Source: Corythucha ciliata (taxonomy: Eukaryota; Arthropoda; Insecta; Hemiptera; Tingidae). From it: DNA of 64,000 nucleotides. Both the position numbers and the translations under genes were made by a program. Below, in pieces: positions 9,771 to 20,347 of the stretch (its first letter is position 1; each line of letters begins with the position of its first letter). The notes beneath the pieces are model-generated. The model worked only from the letters and a program-made list of their open reading frames with translations, searched no databases and was not told where the DNA came from. The stretch lies in NCBI GenBank assembly GCA_038030265.1, contig CM075939.1, positions 37,925,253 through 37,989,252 on the forward strand, read 5' to 3'.

Positions 9771-11443
9771 CTTTAGTACAGTGAAGCACACATTGTCTAA
9801 AGTCTTCCCCTTCACCTGCGAGCAAATCTTGAATCAGCGCCCGGCAAGTGGTATACAGCTCCTTAGCTGGGCAAACAAACAAAGGCTTTTGTTTTTTCTT
9901 TCTTTCTTTTGTTTGTGTTGTTGTTTTTTACAGTTATTTATTTTATTTCCATGTTTTCATTATTTTGTTTACTATTTCTTGACTATGCTAGGCTGAAGTA
10001 CTGTGGGAGAGGTTCCGACCGCCAAAACCCTCACCATGGACACGCCACACTGTCTTGAGGTTTCTCGGCCAGGTTGAAGAAATGTTTAGTTTTTTTCTTA
10101 TGTACTTGTAGAATCCATTCTCTTGTTACTCGCACGGTACCACTAGTTTTGGACGAAACGGCAGGGGGGGAGGTAGCCGCATGGGGCGGCAAAATTAAAT
10201 TATCACCGGGGCGACAAAAGCCAAGATTCGGGCCTGACCCTGGAAGTAAGGTACAAACTACCCAAGTTCAGAGTAGCAATAACCATAATAGAAAGCAGAA
10301 GTAACTATAATTCATGTTGTTATGTAGGATAGAATTGTGAGCTTATACTTGAAGAATAACGACTTGTCTACTCACTGAGATTACACCTTTATTATTTCAA
10401 CTCGGTGAACCGGGTTTCAATGTATTTTATACGTCATCCTCAGACCTATCACACACAAGGCATCGTTACAAAAATATTTATAACAAAAAACAAGTACAAA
10501 AAGTCCCTTACCTATGTCATTAGGTATTAAAATTAATCAAAATAGGTGGGAGTCAGAAACATCCCCGTCAAGAAAAATATGTTGTGGGTGTGAATCACTA
10601 CATTTGAAAATAGAAATAAAATTCATAATAAATATATTATATATAATAAATTTCCGTTTAAATAAATAACAAAATTTGTGGTCAGAGCTTTTGTGGTTAG
10701 AGCATTTTGTGGTTTGATCTTTTTAGGGTTACAGCTTTTTGTGGTTCGAGCTTTTAGGGATTCAAGGTTCAAGGTGTGCTTCAATCAATTTTTTTGTGGT
10801 TAGAGTTTCTTGTGGTTAGATTTGTTTGAACTCAAGCACGTCCTTCGCGACCCCTCTGCCCTGTAGACGGCACCTCAAGTTTTGAGGGCTGAAATTTAAA
10901 TTAAGTTTGTGTGGAGGACCCCACGATACTTCCATGTTCCCGTCGTACGCTTACAACATGCCTTTCATATGAAACAATTCCGACAAGAGTGATTAATCAT
11001 TAAAACTCACCCATCAAAATTAATTAATTTGCCCTAGCCTGTCCTGAAGTTCTGTTCTCATAAAAATGCCAAAGTTCTAAAATTTGCTGGAAAGAGCTCT
11101 ATGTCTCTCAATATTCCCATGTCAACGATTGATGCAATAATAACACACAAAACAATATCAACAGACAAATTCTAACGACGTGACGAATAATAAATTTTGT
11201 AGCCTAATATAGTTCATTTTAACAGTAACTATCAATTTGAAATATTCAACACGATCAACGAATGAAATAATGGACAATATTTGATCAGGAAGACACTCGC
11301 TAAAACTCAAAATAATCGAAGAGAAACAAATCTTCGAATTGATCCTCGTTAATTTGTTTAAAAAATTAATTTAAAAATAACCAAATTGAATTTCGAAAAA
11401 ATGACCAAAATTTACCAATCGCAGGGGCGTAGGTACGGGGGGA
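9771..11443. other. No gene recognised; AT-rich with repeat traces
   Basis: The open frames at 9715-9996 and 10074-10304 show no motif. On the minus strand near 10385-10440 a CTGAGGATGACGTA...TTGAAACCCGG signature resembles the ends of some retroelements. 10680-10830 holds variants of TTTGTGGTTAGAGCTTTT. An AT palindrome lies near 10620-10660. Confidence 0.45.
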
Positions 11444-11462
11444 TATATATATATATATATAT

Positions 11463-11687
11463 TAATTTGTATATTTTTATTCTCCCATATGGGCACCTGC
11501 CCGCGGCGGGAGAAGAGCCTTTCAAGTTATAACATATTTTCAAATAATTACAATTTATATAACTTATAACTTAGTACATTTAGAACAATTTTAACACTTA
11601 CAGCAATTTGTACACTAGGTTAATTTTCCTAATTTTTTATTTAATTGTAATCCTTTAATTGCATTTTAATCAAAACTAATTTTGTCT
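11463..11687 (-). other. 3' UTR of the non-LTR element
   Basis: A non-coding AT-rich stretch between the RT stop codon and the (TA)n tail. A GC-rich stem (CCCGCCGCGGG on the minus strand, near 11500) lies close to the 3' end and could form a hairpin. Confidence 0.5.
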
Positions 11688-13034
11688 TTAGTTTGTATTT
11701 TTTTGAATATCAGTGAAGTATCTTACGAGGATTCTAGTTTTTAGCTTATCATCAGTTATAGTGAATAGCTTATTTTTTATTTCTGTTGGTATTTCGTTCA
11801 GATATTGAATACCTCGGTATGAGTAGTGGTTTCGGCCGTTGGACGTTCTAATGAAAGGTAGTGGGACCATTTTATTTTCTTTGTTTCTAGTAGAAATTAT
11901 ATGACTAATCATTTTGAGGCCGTCCTCTTTTAGTACTTGCTTTATACAGTTTACTTTAATTAAATTTTCAGAAGTTAAAAGGTTTAGTTTATTGAATAGA
12001 GGCTTTGAGTGAAAATTATATCCTTTTTTTGAGATGATTCTGACAAGTTTCTTTTGAATAACGGTAATTTGATTCAGATGAATGTTAAAGGTGCTAGCCC
12101 ATACGGGTAGACTGTATAAGATGACAGACTGAGCATATGCACAATATACAGTGCGTAAAATATTCGGATTAAGTACTGGCTGTAATCTACGAAAGATATA
12201 AATAAGTTGCCTTAGTCTTCGAGTTACATTTTTTATTTGGATGTCCCATTTGAAAAAGCTATCTACAAAAACTCCCAGATATTTACAGTGATTTACATGT
12301 TTTATATTCATAGCCCTGTTGCAAACGCATTCCTCGTTATCTGGACAATTACAGTTGTATAATTTCTTACTTTCAGTCGGCTGCAGGCTTTTTGAGTAAG
12401 AAAAGGTCATATAACATGTCTTTTCCTTATTTATCGTTAGTTTATTCTCATACAACCAATGCAAGATTTTTTTCATGCCTGCTTTTCCTCTGCTCATCAC
12501 TTCATCCCAAGATTTTCCATAAAATATGACGGCAGTGTCGTCGGCGAACATTATAAGCTCTCCATTTACCTGCATTCTTCCTAACTCATTCACGTACAGT
12601 AAGTAAAAAAGAGGTCCCAGGACCGTTCCTTGCGGTATGCCGTAGTTTTGGGATATTACTATATCACTTTGACCTCCATTCAACTTCAAAATTTGTGGAC
12701 GGCTAGTCATATACGAGTGGAACCAATCTAGGCTTCTACCTCTTATTCCTAGGGCTGTCATTCTTTTGAGAAGAATTTCTTGGGAGATAGTGTCGAAAGC
12801 TTTTGATATGTCCAAGAATACAGCAATTGGTTTATCTCCTCGGTTCAGAGCTTGACTAACGACAGAGCTCATTCGTGCTAAAGCATCCTGTGTACTCTTT
12901 CCCTTTCGGAACCCATATTGCCTTTCTGATAAAGTATCGTTTTCTTCCAAGAAATGAACCATTTGCTTTTTTACACATTTCTCAAAGATTTTTGCAAATA
13001 CACTTATTTGCGAGATAGGCCTGTAGTTTTCCAT
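11688..13034 (-). CDS. Non-LTR reverse transcriptase domain, 448 codons open
   Basis: The longest open frame in the window. RT motifs run in order: ENYRPISQISVFAKIFEK (motif 1), QYGFRKGKST (motif 2), AVFLDISKAFDT (motif A, catalytic Asp), GIPQGTVLGPLFYLLYVNEL (motif B), LIMFADDTAV (motif C, catalytic DD), and a KTCYMTFS thumb-side block. A Cys cluster (CNCPDNEECVC) follows, then a C-terminal region with WASTFNIHLNQI. The Met chosen by the open frame is internal: upstream in-frame codons read SGDKTI, so the RT core originally continued from the 13114-14580 segment. A small deletion and frameshifts at 13035-13125 now separate the two. The enzyme would nick target DNA and prime reverse transcription; this copy is unlikely to be active. 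Confidence 0.9.
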   Translation of the reverse strand: MENYRPISQISVFAKIFEKCVKKQMVHFLEENDTLSERQYGFRKGKSTQDALARMSSVVSQALNRGDKPIAVFLDISKAFDTISQEILLKRMTALGIRGRSLDWFHSYMTSRPQILKLNGGQSDIVISQNYGIPQGTVLGPLFYLLYVNELGRMQVNGELIMFADDTAVIFYGKSWDEVMSRGKAGMKKILHWLYENKLTINKEKTCYMTFSYSKSLQPTESKKLYNCNCPDNEECVCNRAMNIKHVNHCKYLGVFVDSFFKWDIQIKNVTRRLRQLIYIFRRLQPVLNPNILRTVYCAYAQSVILYSLPVWASTFNIHLNQITVIQKKLVRIISKKGYNFHSKPLFNKLNLLTSENLIKVNCIKQVLKEDGLKMISHIISTRNKENKMVPLPFIRTSNGRNHYSYRGIQYLNEIPTEIKNKLFTITDDKLKTRILVRYFTDIQKNTN

Positions 13035-13113
13035 TATTGTTTTATCGCCAGATTTATAATTTTTAGATCCTCAGGGAAAATTCCTAACTGAAAACTTAGA
13101 TTTATAATGTACA

Positions 13114-14580
13114 TCAATGGCCGTAATACGTAGTTTTTAATTTTTTAATGATCCTTGCGTTCAGCCCGTCATACCCTGGGTAAGATGTTGTCTTTAGCCT
13201 ATCAATCTCTTTACTTATGTCCTCTTCGCATACACTTTTTAGTTCGAAACTATTTACACTCTCTACATTATTTACATCTTGACTGATATTATCTTCTGTA
13301 CATTCACTATTTTCGGTATTCAATTTTTTCGCCATTTTACTACCAACATTTACAAAATAATTAACAAACTCATTTGCACTTCTCTTTAGTTCATTTTTTA
13401 TATTAATTTTCTCGTCATTCACCTTCAGTGTTTCTATCATATTGCTTCCTCGACTTTGATTCTTAGTTATGTTATTTACTACTCGCCATATAGCTTTGTT
13501 GTCACCTTTACTTTCTTCTATTTTATTTTTGTAACAAATTTCCCTTGAGTTTTTTATGAGTAATTTTAGTTTTTTCTGGTACACATTAAAATAATCTGTA
13601 AGTTCTATATTTTCATTTCCATTCTTAATTTTTTTATACAGTCTCTCTTTTTTCCTGATAGATTTTAATAATGATTTAGTGATCCAAGGCTTTAGTGCCG
13701 TTTTTTTCGCTGGTAATTGAGTTTTTTTAAAGATTGTTGAGTCTCTGACATAACCAAGCAATGGCTCCATAAAATTAGTCCAGCTTTCATTCACGCAATG
13801 ACTAGCATAAACTTTGTTCCAATTTTCTGCTTTCAAGAAGCGCTCCAGCCTTTCGAAGTTTATTTGACCAGTAGTTTTTTCTTGCGATGTTTCTCCAGGT
13901 GAATTGTAGGTTTCCCCAAGAATTTCGCATTCAACTATTATTGAAGCATGGTCGCTTATTGCATTATGAACTACTCCTGCTCTTATTTTCATTTTTTCTT
14001 GTTTTGCATTCGAAAAGACATGATCAATGCAAGATTTCGTGCCATTTATATGGCAACGGGTATATGTGTTTATGTAGGGTATGCATTTATTATAAGCCAT
14101 ACTATCTAGGTAAGACTCAGTGTGCTTATCGAGTCTATCCGTGATTATGTTAATGTTAGTGTCACCTATTAGTATACAAGTTTCATTAATCTCCATTCTC
14201 AGAAGTAGATCAAGTTCCTCCAAAAAATGTTTAATGTCACAATTGTGGGATCTGTAAATTGATAATAAGTTAAATTTTTCGTTACCGACTTCAATTGTAA
14301 CTTTCAGGATACTGCATCCATGTACTTTTTTCTCCTCTACGTATTGAGTGTTCAGCGATTCTTTTATGAATACGACAATTCCGCTATTTTGGTTAAAGTT
14401 ATTCCTAGTCGAATAACGGCAATAATTTTTAATCGAATAGAATTCAGGGAGTTCTTCTTTACCTTTTAACCAGCATTCACTTAATATTACGACATCTGGC
14501 TGTTTGGTGAGCCTATTTATTTCAGTAACTAGGTGATCAAAATTTTTATAAATACTTCGGATGTTTACATAATACAGGGT
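13114..14580 (-). pseudogene. APE-type endonuclease and linker of the non-LTR element
   Basis: Translation is open well upstream of the first Met at 14223. It begins YYVNIRSIYKNFDHLV, followed by a PDVVILSECWL block carrying a catalytic Glu, NSGIVVFIKE and NLLSIYRSHN. It then passes CILIGDTNINI (GD.N motif), CIDHVFSN and AISDHASI (the conserved SDH), completing an AP-endonuclease fold minus its very first strand. About 200 residues of basic linker follow (KPWITKSLLKSIRKKE), ending in SYPGYDGLNARIIKK, the lead-in to RT. A frameshift at about 13125 stops it before the RT core. The 5' end is truncated. Confidence 0.88.
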
Positions 14581-14600
14581 AAGATTAACAGGGTAAGATA

Positions 14601-14880
14601 TAGGGGATAGATCCCATTCCCCCCAGAGCTACAAGTATACGAACGAAGGAGCACTAGTACCATAACGAAGAGCCCCATAAAATCTCCAAAAATGACTGTT
14701 CCACGTTGAAATTAGGTTTAACAGATTTTCTAGACCTTAAGCAGCCCGAAAAGGTCCAAGTACGTCCAGCTTTTTCCTTGGACTTCAGACCCAAGGCAGT
14801 AGTGTACCGTGGTACAGAGGGGGGGGGGGTGACGCTGAGGTGGGGTATATTCGTGGCTATAGCTGCTAAACAGCGCTGAT
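14601..14880. other. No gene recognised
   Basis: A short spacer with a poly-G run at 14820-14829. The minus-strand frame at 14654-14953 has no recognised motif. Confidence 0.5.
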
Positions 14881-15340
14881 TCATGGTATCGCGATGCAAC
14901 TTCAAGACTAAAATTAAGAAAAAAATCGCTGATTCGCGGTACATGGAGGCCATTCTACGAATAAATAGTGGAAATCAACGCAAAAGTGTTGTATTTGGGC
15001 AAACCCCGCGGTTAAAGTTGAGAAAAAACGCTATAATATTGACAAATGAAGGAAGCTTTCAGGTTAAAATTGGACAAAATGGCAAACTCACAACTGAAAT
15101 GGCGTAAAATCGGCCATGAAAAAAGGGAATAGGATGCTGAATGGCCGCAAAATGAGCACAAAACGCTATGTCACAGCCGAAATTCAGAAAAATCGCTAAT
15201 TTGCAATTTGCAGATATAAAGTTGTGGAAAAACGTTAATTCGCGGATACAAAATGAAGAAAATCACTAATTCGCGGCAAAAATTGAAAAAATCACCAATT
15301 AGCGCAGCTAAAATGTAGAAAAACGTTAATTTTCTGTTCA

Positions 15341-15682
15341 AATTAGAAGCGTGCAGCTTATCTTTCGGAAGGCATAGAATGCGTAGTTTTGTATGGTGAT
15401 GAGGTGATTTTTTATTATTTGTGAGTCTTCTCGTTCACTCAAGGTAATTTAACATATCATGGGAGAACTCCGAGTCCACGGCTGAACTTGGGTCGAACCC
15501 TCCGACGAGGGCCCTCAGCTCACCGAGCCTCTCCTTCACTTCAGCTATCATCTAGAAGTTAAAAATGTATTAATTTAATTCTACAACTAGCTTACAACAA
15601 ACCATAAAAGTATTTCTCAAAGAGAAAACACTGAATTGATAACACGAATGCCTTCCGAAAGATAAGCTGCACGCTTCTAATT
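15341..15682. mobile_element. 342-bp element with perfect 35-bp inverted ends
   Basis: The left end AATTAGAAGCGTGCAGC and its continuation to GGAAGGCAT are repeated exactly in reverse at the right end (35 bp each). The interior is unlike the surrounding repeat field, has higher GC, and contains the exon-like frame at 15435-15551. It is inserted in the degenerate repeat. No transposase is encoded, so it is a MITE-like element. Confidence 0.75.
15435..15551 (-). CDS. Exon-like terminal coding segment, unrecognised protein
   Basis: On the minus strand a pyrimidine-rich tract ending TTTTTAACTTCTAG forms a good splice acceptor. It is followed directly by a 38-codon open frame beginning MIAEVKERLGELRALVGGFD and ending SHDMLNYLE before TGA. 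Codon usage is GC-rich and the composition is protein-like (amphipathic, Glu/Leu rich at the start), unlike the neighbouring AT-rich repeats. It would be a last exon if real. It sits wholly between the 35-bp inverted ends, so it may be a host exon captured by the element or an element-encoded peptide. I do not recognise the family. No upstream exon was found. Confidence 0.35.
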   Translation of the reverse strand: MIAEVKERLGELRALVGGFDPSSAVDSEFSHDMLNYLE

Positions 15683-16586
15683 GGGGAAAAGTGCTAGTTC
15701 TCAGTTAAAAATGGGAAAAATTGCTAATTTGCAGCTTAAATTGATTCAAACGCCAATTCTTGGCAAACATTGACAAAACTCGGTCGGTAATGCACGGGTT
15801 GGAAATGCTACCACGCAGCTAGAATTGAGGAACATCACTAATTCTCGAATTTGTCGTGAAATTTATAATTTAAAAGTGATGATTTTTTGACAGAAATGGA
15901 TGATGGATAGATGTAAATTTTTTGGTTTGAAAAAGGTTTGAAAAAAAAAAAAAAAAACATTTTTATTTAAATTCGCACCTTCTGAAGGCATTTTTGTGGC
16001 TAAAATTCAGAAAAATGGCAAATTCATGCATGGCTACAATATAATGTTAAAAAATACGCTAATTCACGGCTAGAACTGAAAAGAAGCAATAATCTATACC
16101 TATAAAAGTAAAATAAAATTGTTAATGCGGTGGTAAAATGTGAAAAACCGCTAATTTGCGGGTAGTATTCAGAAAATAAAATAATTAGCCTGGTCAAAAT
16201 TAAGAGAAAGATTAATTTTAAACCTAAAATTAAGAAAATTGCTAATTCGCGGCTAAAAATGGAAAAAAATCGCCAATTTACTTACTTGCGCCAAAAACTG
16301 AATATACGCCAATTTGCGGATTCTGAAGGCAACTTTTCACGCAGAAATTGAAAAAAAGCGCCAATTTATGGCCATAGGTGAAGAAACCGCTAATTCGCGA
16401 GTAAACTGAGAAAAATCGCTCATGCATTGCGTAAGGTGAACCAAAAAAATCCTAATTCGTGAAAAGTCCCCCTATTTTGCGGCTAATATTGAGGAAAACA
16501 CTTAAGAAAAACGTTAATTTCCAGCTAAAACTGAGAAAAGTGCTAATCGTTAAAAAATCGGTAATATGCTGCTAAATTTGAGGAAA

Positions 16587-16971
16587 AATTGAGCTTAGAT
16601 GACCCTATCTACGGACATTTAGGGGATTACTCCCCTCCTCACCGCACCACCATAGCCACAACCGTGAATTGGAGGGAGTGGGGAGGCTGAAAATAAAGAA
16701 ATGAATCTTTGAATTAAAAATGCTTACTTTTTTACTTGTTTTGAGTTCCGAGAAAAAATTGCTCCCCAGTTGGTATTCGAACCCACGACCTCCTAGTTTC
16801 GCGCCAGATGCTCTAACCAACGGAGCTATCCAGGGAGTATTTAATTTAAAGATTCATTTCTTTATTTTCAGCCTCCGCACTCCCTGGAATTCACAGTTTT
16901 GACAAGGGTGGTGCGGTGAGGAGGGGAGTAATCCCCTAAATGTCCGTAGATAGGGTCATCTAAGCTCAATT
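16587..16971. mobile_element. Foldback element with a tRNA-like core
   Basis: Left arm (16587 to ~16713) and right arm (~16846-16971) are near-identical inverted copies over ~125 bp. They start AATTGAGCTTAGATGACC, share a GGGGATTACTCCCCTCCTC block, and end at TAAAGAAATGAATCTTT. The arms differ mainly by one small substituted patch, which implies recent insertion or correction. The central ~130 bp holds a minus-strand tRNA-like sequence. A clear target duplication was not seen. Confidence 0.8.
16760..16833 (-). tRNA. tRNA-like pseudogene inside the foldback element
   Basis: On the minus strand there is a perfect D-arm (TAGCTC-CGTTGGTTA-GAGC), a 7-nt anticodon loop (CGCGAAA) on a partly wobble-paired stem, and a T-loop GTGGGTTCGAATACC whose 3' stem strand is mutated. 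CTCCCTGG and CTGGGGAG can pair as an acceptor-like stem. A six-T run follows, a polymerase III terminator. The loop lacks U33, so a functional tRNA is unlikely. It resembles a decayed tRNA captured in the element. Confidence 0.5.
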
Positions 16972-18269
16972 ATTCAATTAATTGACGGACACATTAGGAA
17001 AAAAGGGAGGAAAACGCCAAAACTCGTGGATAATTAAGAAACATCGCTCACGGGATAAAAACGATACTTTGCTGCTAAAGTTGAGAAAATGCGCAAATTC
17101 ACGGCTATGGGTGGGGGTGGGGCAAAACGCTAATCTGCGGCTTAAGTTGAGAGGAACGATACACTCGACCAAAATTGAGAAAAGCGCTAATTTGCGGGTA
17201 GAGTCCAAAAATCGCCCTTAACTGAGAGATTGAGGCTATGATGAGGCCAGCAAGATGTCCAGATTCAAGAGTGTGCTGGCTAGAATGTGAACTTACCCCG
17301 TCCCATCATCCTTACGAGATTTCAATCTGACCCCCCCCCCCCCCTAGGACAAATTCCTACCTTCGCCACTGCCCTTATTTGACGCTGAAGTTAAGAAAAA
17401 TACACCAATTAGTAGTATCTGGAGGCTAAACTTCGCTGATATGGGTAGAAAAAAAATCTCTATCGCACTAAAAATTGGCAATGCCAATTCTCGACATAAT
17501 TGAGAAAAACCGCTAAATACGCACAGCTAATTCAGATAAATGCTAATTCACGACATAAACTGAGAAGTTTGCGGTTAATTTTGACAAAAAGTGCTAAGGA
17601 AAATCACTTAATTCACTGCTAAACTTGACAAAAAGTGCTAATTCGTTGCTAAAACTGAGAAAAGTCGAACTCGTGGTTTCCAGAGACAGCTCAACGGCTA
17701 AAAGAAGAACTAAAATTAAAATAAAAAAAAAAATCTGAAAAAAACGCTGACAAATTTGAAGCACGAAAAATGCTTATTGAGCGTAACTGAGAAAACGCGA
17801 TAATTTACAGCAAACATTGACAAAAAGCTGAATGTTGAAAAAAGGGCTGAAATTGAGGAAATGCGATAGTTTGCTGCTAAAATTGGGAAAACTCGAGTTC
17901 GCGGTTTCTGGAGGCAATTCTGAAGCAAAAATCAAGAAAAAGAGCTAATTCATTGCTAAAAGTAAAATAAATCGCTAGATAATTCGCGGCTAAATGGACA
18001 AAAGCGCTAATTCGCAGCTATAATGGAGTATTGTGGTGAATCGCGAGAAAGGTCGAAGAAAATGCGCTATTTCGCGGAACAAATGCAATTCATCTCTAAA
18101 TGCAATGAAATTGAGAAAAAGCGGCTAAAATTGAGGAAAAAATGCCGGGTAGAACGGGATGGAAATACAACCTTACCTTAACTGGTTACATTGATGGCTA
18201 GAATTTACCGTCCCCCCCCCCTTTTAAACCGTCGTAAATGATGTAAAAAAAAAAAAAAAAAAAACAATT

Positions 18270-18990
18270 TTGTGGGTTTAGCTCTTTCTAACCCCGAATT
18301 TTGTGGATTTGGATCTCCAAGAACCAAAATTCACGGTTTTTAATTCAAAAAGCCAATTTCGCGTGTCTGGGTCCCTAGAGCCAATTTGAAGGGAATACGG
18401 CCCGTTCAAAGCCAGTAAGTTGGTATGAATTTGGCACTCACAGAAGTAAATTTCTTGCGTTTTGTGCATTCAAGGAGACAATTTCGCAGGACCCCTTAGA
18501 AATCCGAATTCGCTGGGTTGATCTGTTCAAAAGTTCAATTTCACGGAGTTCAAATTAGTAATTTTCAAACTTTTGAGTCTTGAGACCTACATCGAAGGGA
18601 AATTCCGCGGGTCGGAGGTTTTTCCAAGTTCACTTGCCGAACTCAGTTTTGCTGTTTTGGCTAATTCGAGAACCGATTTCGCCGTTGGCTCCTTAAAAAC
18701 AAGCGATTCTGGCGGTTTGGCTCTTTCAAACCCCAACTTTTGAAGATCTGGATTTTTAAACCACAATTTCGTGGGTGTGCCTCCTTAAAAAGCCAACTTC
18801 ATAGACTTCACATCATTCAAACTTTCGCGTCGTTTGCTCATTTTGAACTTTTAACGATCAATGTCGTGGGTCTGGCTCCTTTCATAAACAAACATGGGCA
18901 ATTCGCATGATTTGCCCATTATTATAGCAAAAAAAAAAATTTCATCGGCTATTTGGCCCACACAAAGAGCCAATTTTGTGGTACAAATAA
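18270..18990 (+). repeat. Degenerate 'aatttcgtgggtttggctcttt' repeat field
   Basis: Words such as CAATTTCGTGGGTTTGG, CTCTTTCAAACCCC and TTAAAAAGCCAA recur every ~40-50 bases with strong decay. Related vocabulary occurs at 41640-42060 and 58920-59500. No coding signal is visible. Confidence 0.6.
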
Positions 18991-19700
18991 ATTTTTCGTG
19001 GGTCGCTATGCACAAGCTGCATTGAAAGCACGTCCCGTTCGAATGCCAGTTTCTGCCGAGGTGCATGCTGCCGTGGAGTGCATGGCCGCAGCATTCCATG
19101 AGATACTGAAGAATAAAGGATTTTACTAGGCGGACACTATAGTCTGATTCAGGAGGCAATCCTTCACCGTTCAAAGCATTGCGAGAGTGCTATGCACAGC
19201 CTCGCGCACCTATCTTGAACAATCTAGCCGTGTGTGATGTGGGTTCACCAACCACAGTGATGTGGCAACCGTAGATTTTAAGAGTTTCAACCATTTCGGA
19301 AAAATTGTACGTCCGAGGTGGTGAATAGCACGTTCGATATCCCCCCGATCGTCCGCTATCACCCTTCCCAATTGGCAAATCAAGCATATAGTGTGGGCGC
19401 GTGGATACGCAAAGCGGAACTTGTGGAACGTGTTCTGACGGTTTCAGTGTGAATAGTGTGGACGTGCGTGTTGGGCTCAGTCGGGTCGAATGATCTCCAG
19501 GGTTCGCGCATGTTTGTTTATTTTTTCGTTCGTGTAGTGGAAAGTCGTGTTGTAGCTCTTTGCTGCGAATCCAACCATTGCATTGAGGAAATCAGAAGTT
19601 TGGTCCAAAAAGTTTAGTGAGCGTCGAATGTCTGGCCCTGACCATGGCACAAAGCATCGAATTCAAATGGTTCCACGTTACATGGGTGGATGAGGCACTG
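18991..19700 (-). other. Unrecognised region with decayed open frames
   Basis: GC content rises above the flanking repeats. On the minus strand adjacent frames run through 19690-18851, including FAAKSYNTTFHYTNEK and a YGCHITVVGEPTSHTARL stretch, separated by stops and frame changes. The composition looks protein-derived, so this may be a dead gene or transposon remnant, but I recognise no family. Confidence 0.25.
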
Positions 19701-19952
19701 TGATTGTCGAAATGTCAATCACCGAACCCCGGATCGCTACTATATTTCTCTTTAACTGATATTATCCGGACGACGATGGAACTAATTAAAATGCCGGCGA
19801 CAGATTTATTCATTATATCAATCTAACAACATCTAGATAAGATTAAATTCGGCGTGGTTTACCGATCAGGAGAAGCGCCTAGAGTTTCGAGAAACAATGG
19901 ACCTAGGTGGGGTTCGGCTTAGCTTATCCCTCGGAGTACGACTCCCATAGGC

Positions 19953-20025
19953 GTCTCCGTGGCGCAAATGGCAGCGTGCTGGACTGGTAATCCAGAGGTT
20001 GCGGGTTCAAATCCCGCCGGAGAGC
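19953..20025 (+). tRNA. tRNA-Thr (anticodon GGT), copy 1
   Basis: Cloverleaf: acceptor GTCTCCG with CGGAGAG (six of seven pairs, the terminal pair G-G mismatched); D-arm GCGC-loop-GCGT; anticodon arm CTGGA-CTGGTAA-TCCAG, giving anticodon GGT; T-arm GCGGG-TTCAAAT-CCCGC. The internal A box TGGCGCAAATGG and B box GGTTCAAATCC fit the polymerase III consensus, and a TTTTTT terminator follows at 20029. Nuclear eukaryotic Thr tRNAs normally use AGT, CGT or TGT; GGT is unusual and may be a drifted copy. It lies inside a TIR element. Confidence 0.85.
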
Positions 20026-20274
20026 CATTTTTTCTCGAAACTCGAATCGTGTTGGGCTATGCCCTTCCATCGTCGTCCGGATAATATCAGTTTAATTAAT
20101 TTACTAATTAAAATGCCGGCGACAGATTTATTCATTATATCAATCTAACAACATCTAGATAAGATTAAATTCGGCGTGGTTTACCGATCAGGAGAAGCGC
20201 CTAGAGTTTCGAGAAACAATGGACCTAGGTGGGGTTCGGCTTAGCTTATCCCTCGGAGTACGACTCCCATAGGC

Positions 20275-20347
20275 GTCTCCGTGGCGCAAATGGCAGCGTG
20301 CTGGACTGGTAATCCAGAGGTTGCGGGTTCAAATCCCGCCGGAGAGC
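20275..20347 (+). tRNA. tRNA-Thr (anticodon GGT), copy 2
   Basis: Identical to the copy 322 bases upstream, including the A and B boxes, the mismatched terminal acceptor pair and the T-run terminator. It arises from the tandem duplication of the element body. Confidence 0.85.

Larger units (their letters stand above)
11444..14600 (-). mobile_element. Non-LTR retrotransposon (APE endonuclease type), 5'-truncated
   Basis: The element reads on the minus strand: endonuclease, linker, reverse transcriptase, a ~225-bp 3' UTR, and a terminal (TA)n run at 11444-11462. ORF1 and the first part of the endonuclease are absent, consistent with 5' truncation during target-primed reverse transcription. At the 5' limit an ACAGGGTAAGAT word occurs twice (about 14574 and 14589). 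A microsatellite tail rather than poly-A is seen in some CR1/Jockey-group lineages; the clade is not fixed. Confidence 0.85.
14881..18250 (+). repeat. Degenerate 'cgctaattcgcggctaaaat' repeat field
   Basis: Variants of CGCTAATTCGCGGCTAAAAT followed by TGAGAAAA recur every ~30-40 bases, often decayed, for over 3 kb. They are interrupted by the elements at 15341-15682 and 16587-16971. Most stretches carry no gene. The same unit occurs in plus orientation at 23050-23740 and reversed at 30330-30560, 52540-52880, 53620-53830 and 55240-55560. The spacing is loose, so it is not a clean tandem satellite. Confidence 0.75.

Noticed and set aside
11500..11530. GC-rich hairpin as an independent terminator or riboswitch
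   Set aside because: It lies in the 3' UTR of the non-LTR element and is better explained as part of its 3' end.
14881..18250. CRISPR-like array because of recurring short units
   Set aside because: Units are degenerate, spacing is irregular, there are no unique spacers of fixed length, and the genome is eukaryotic.
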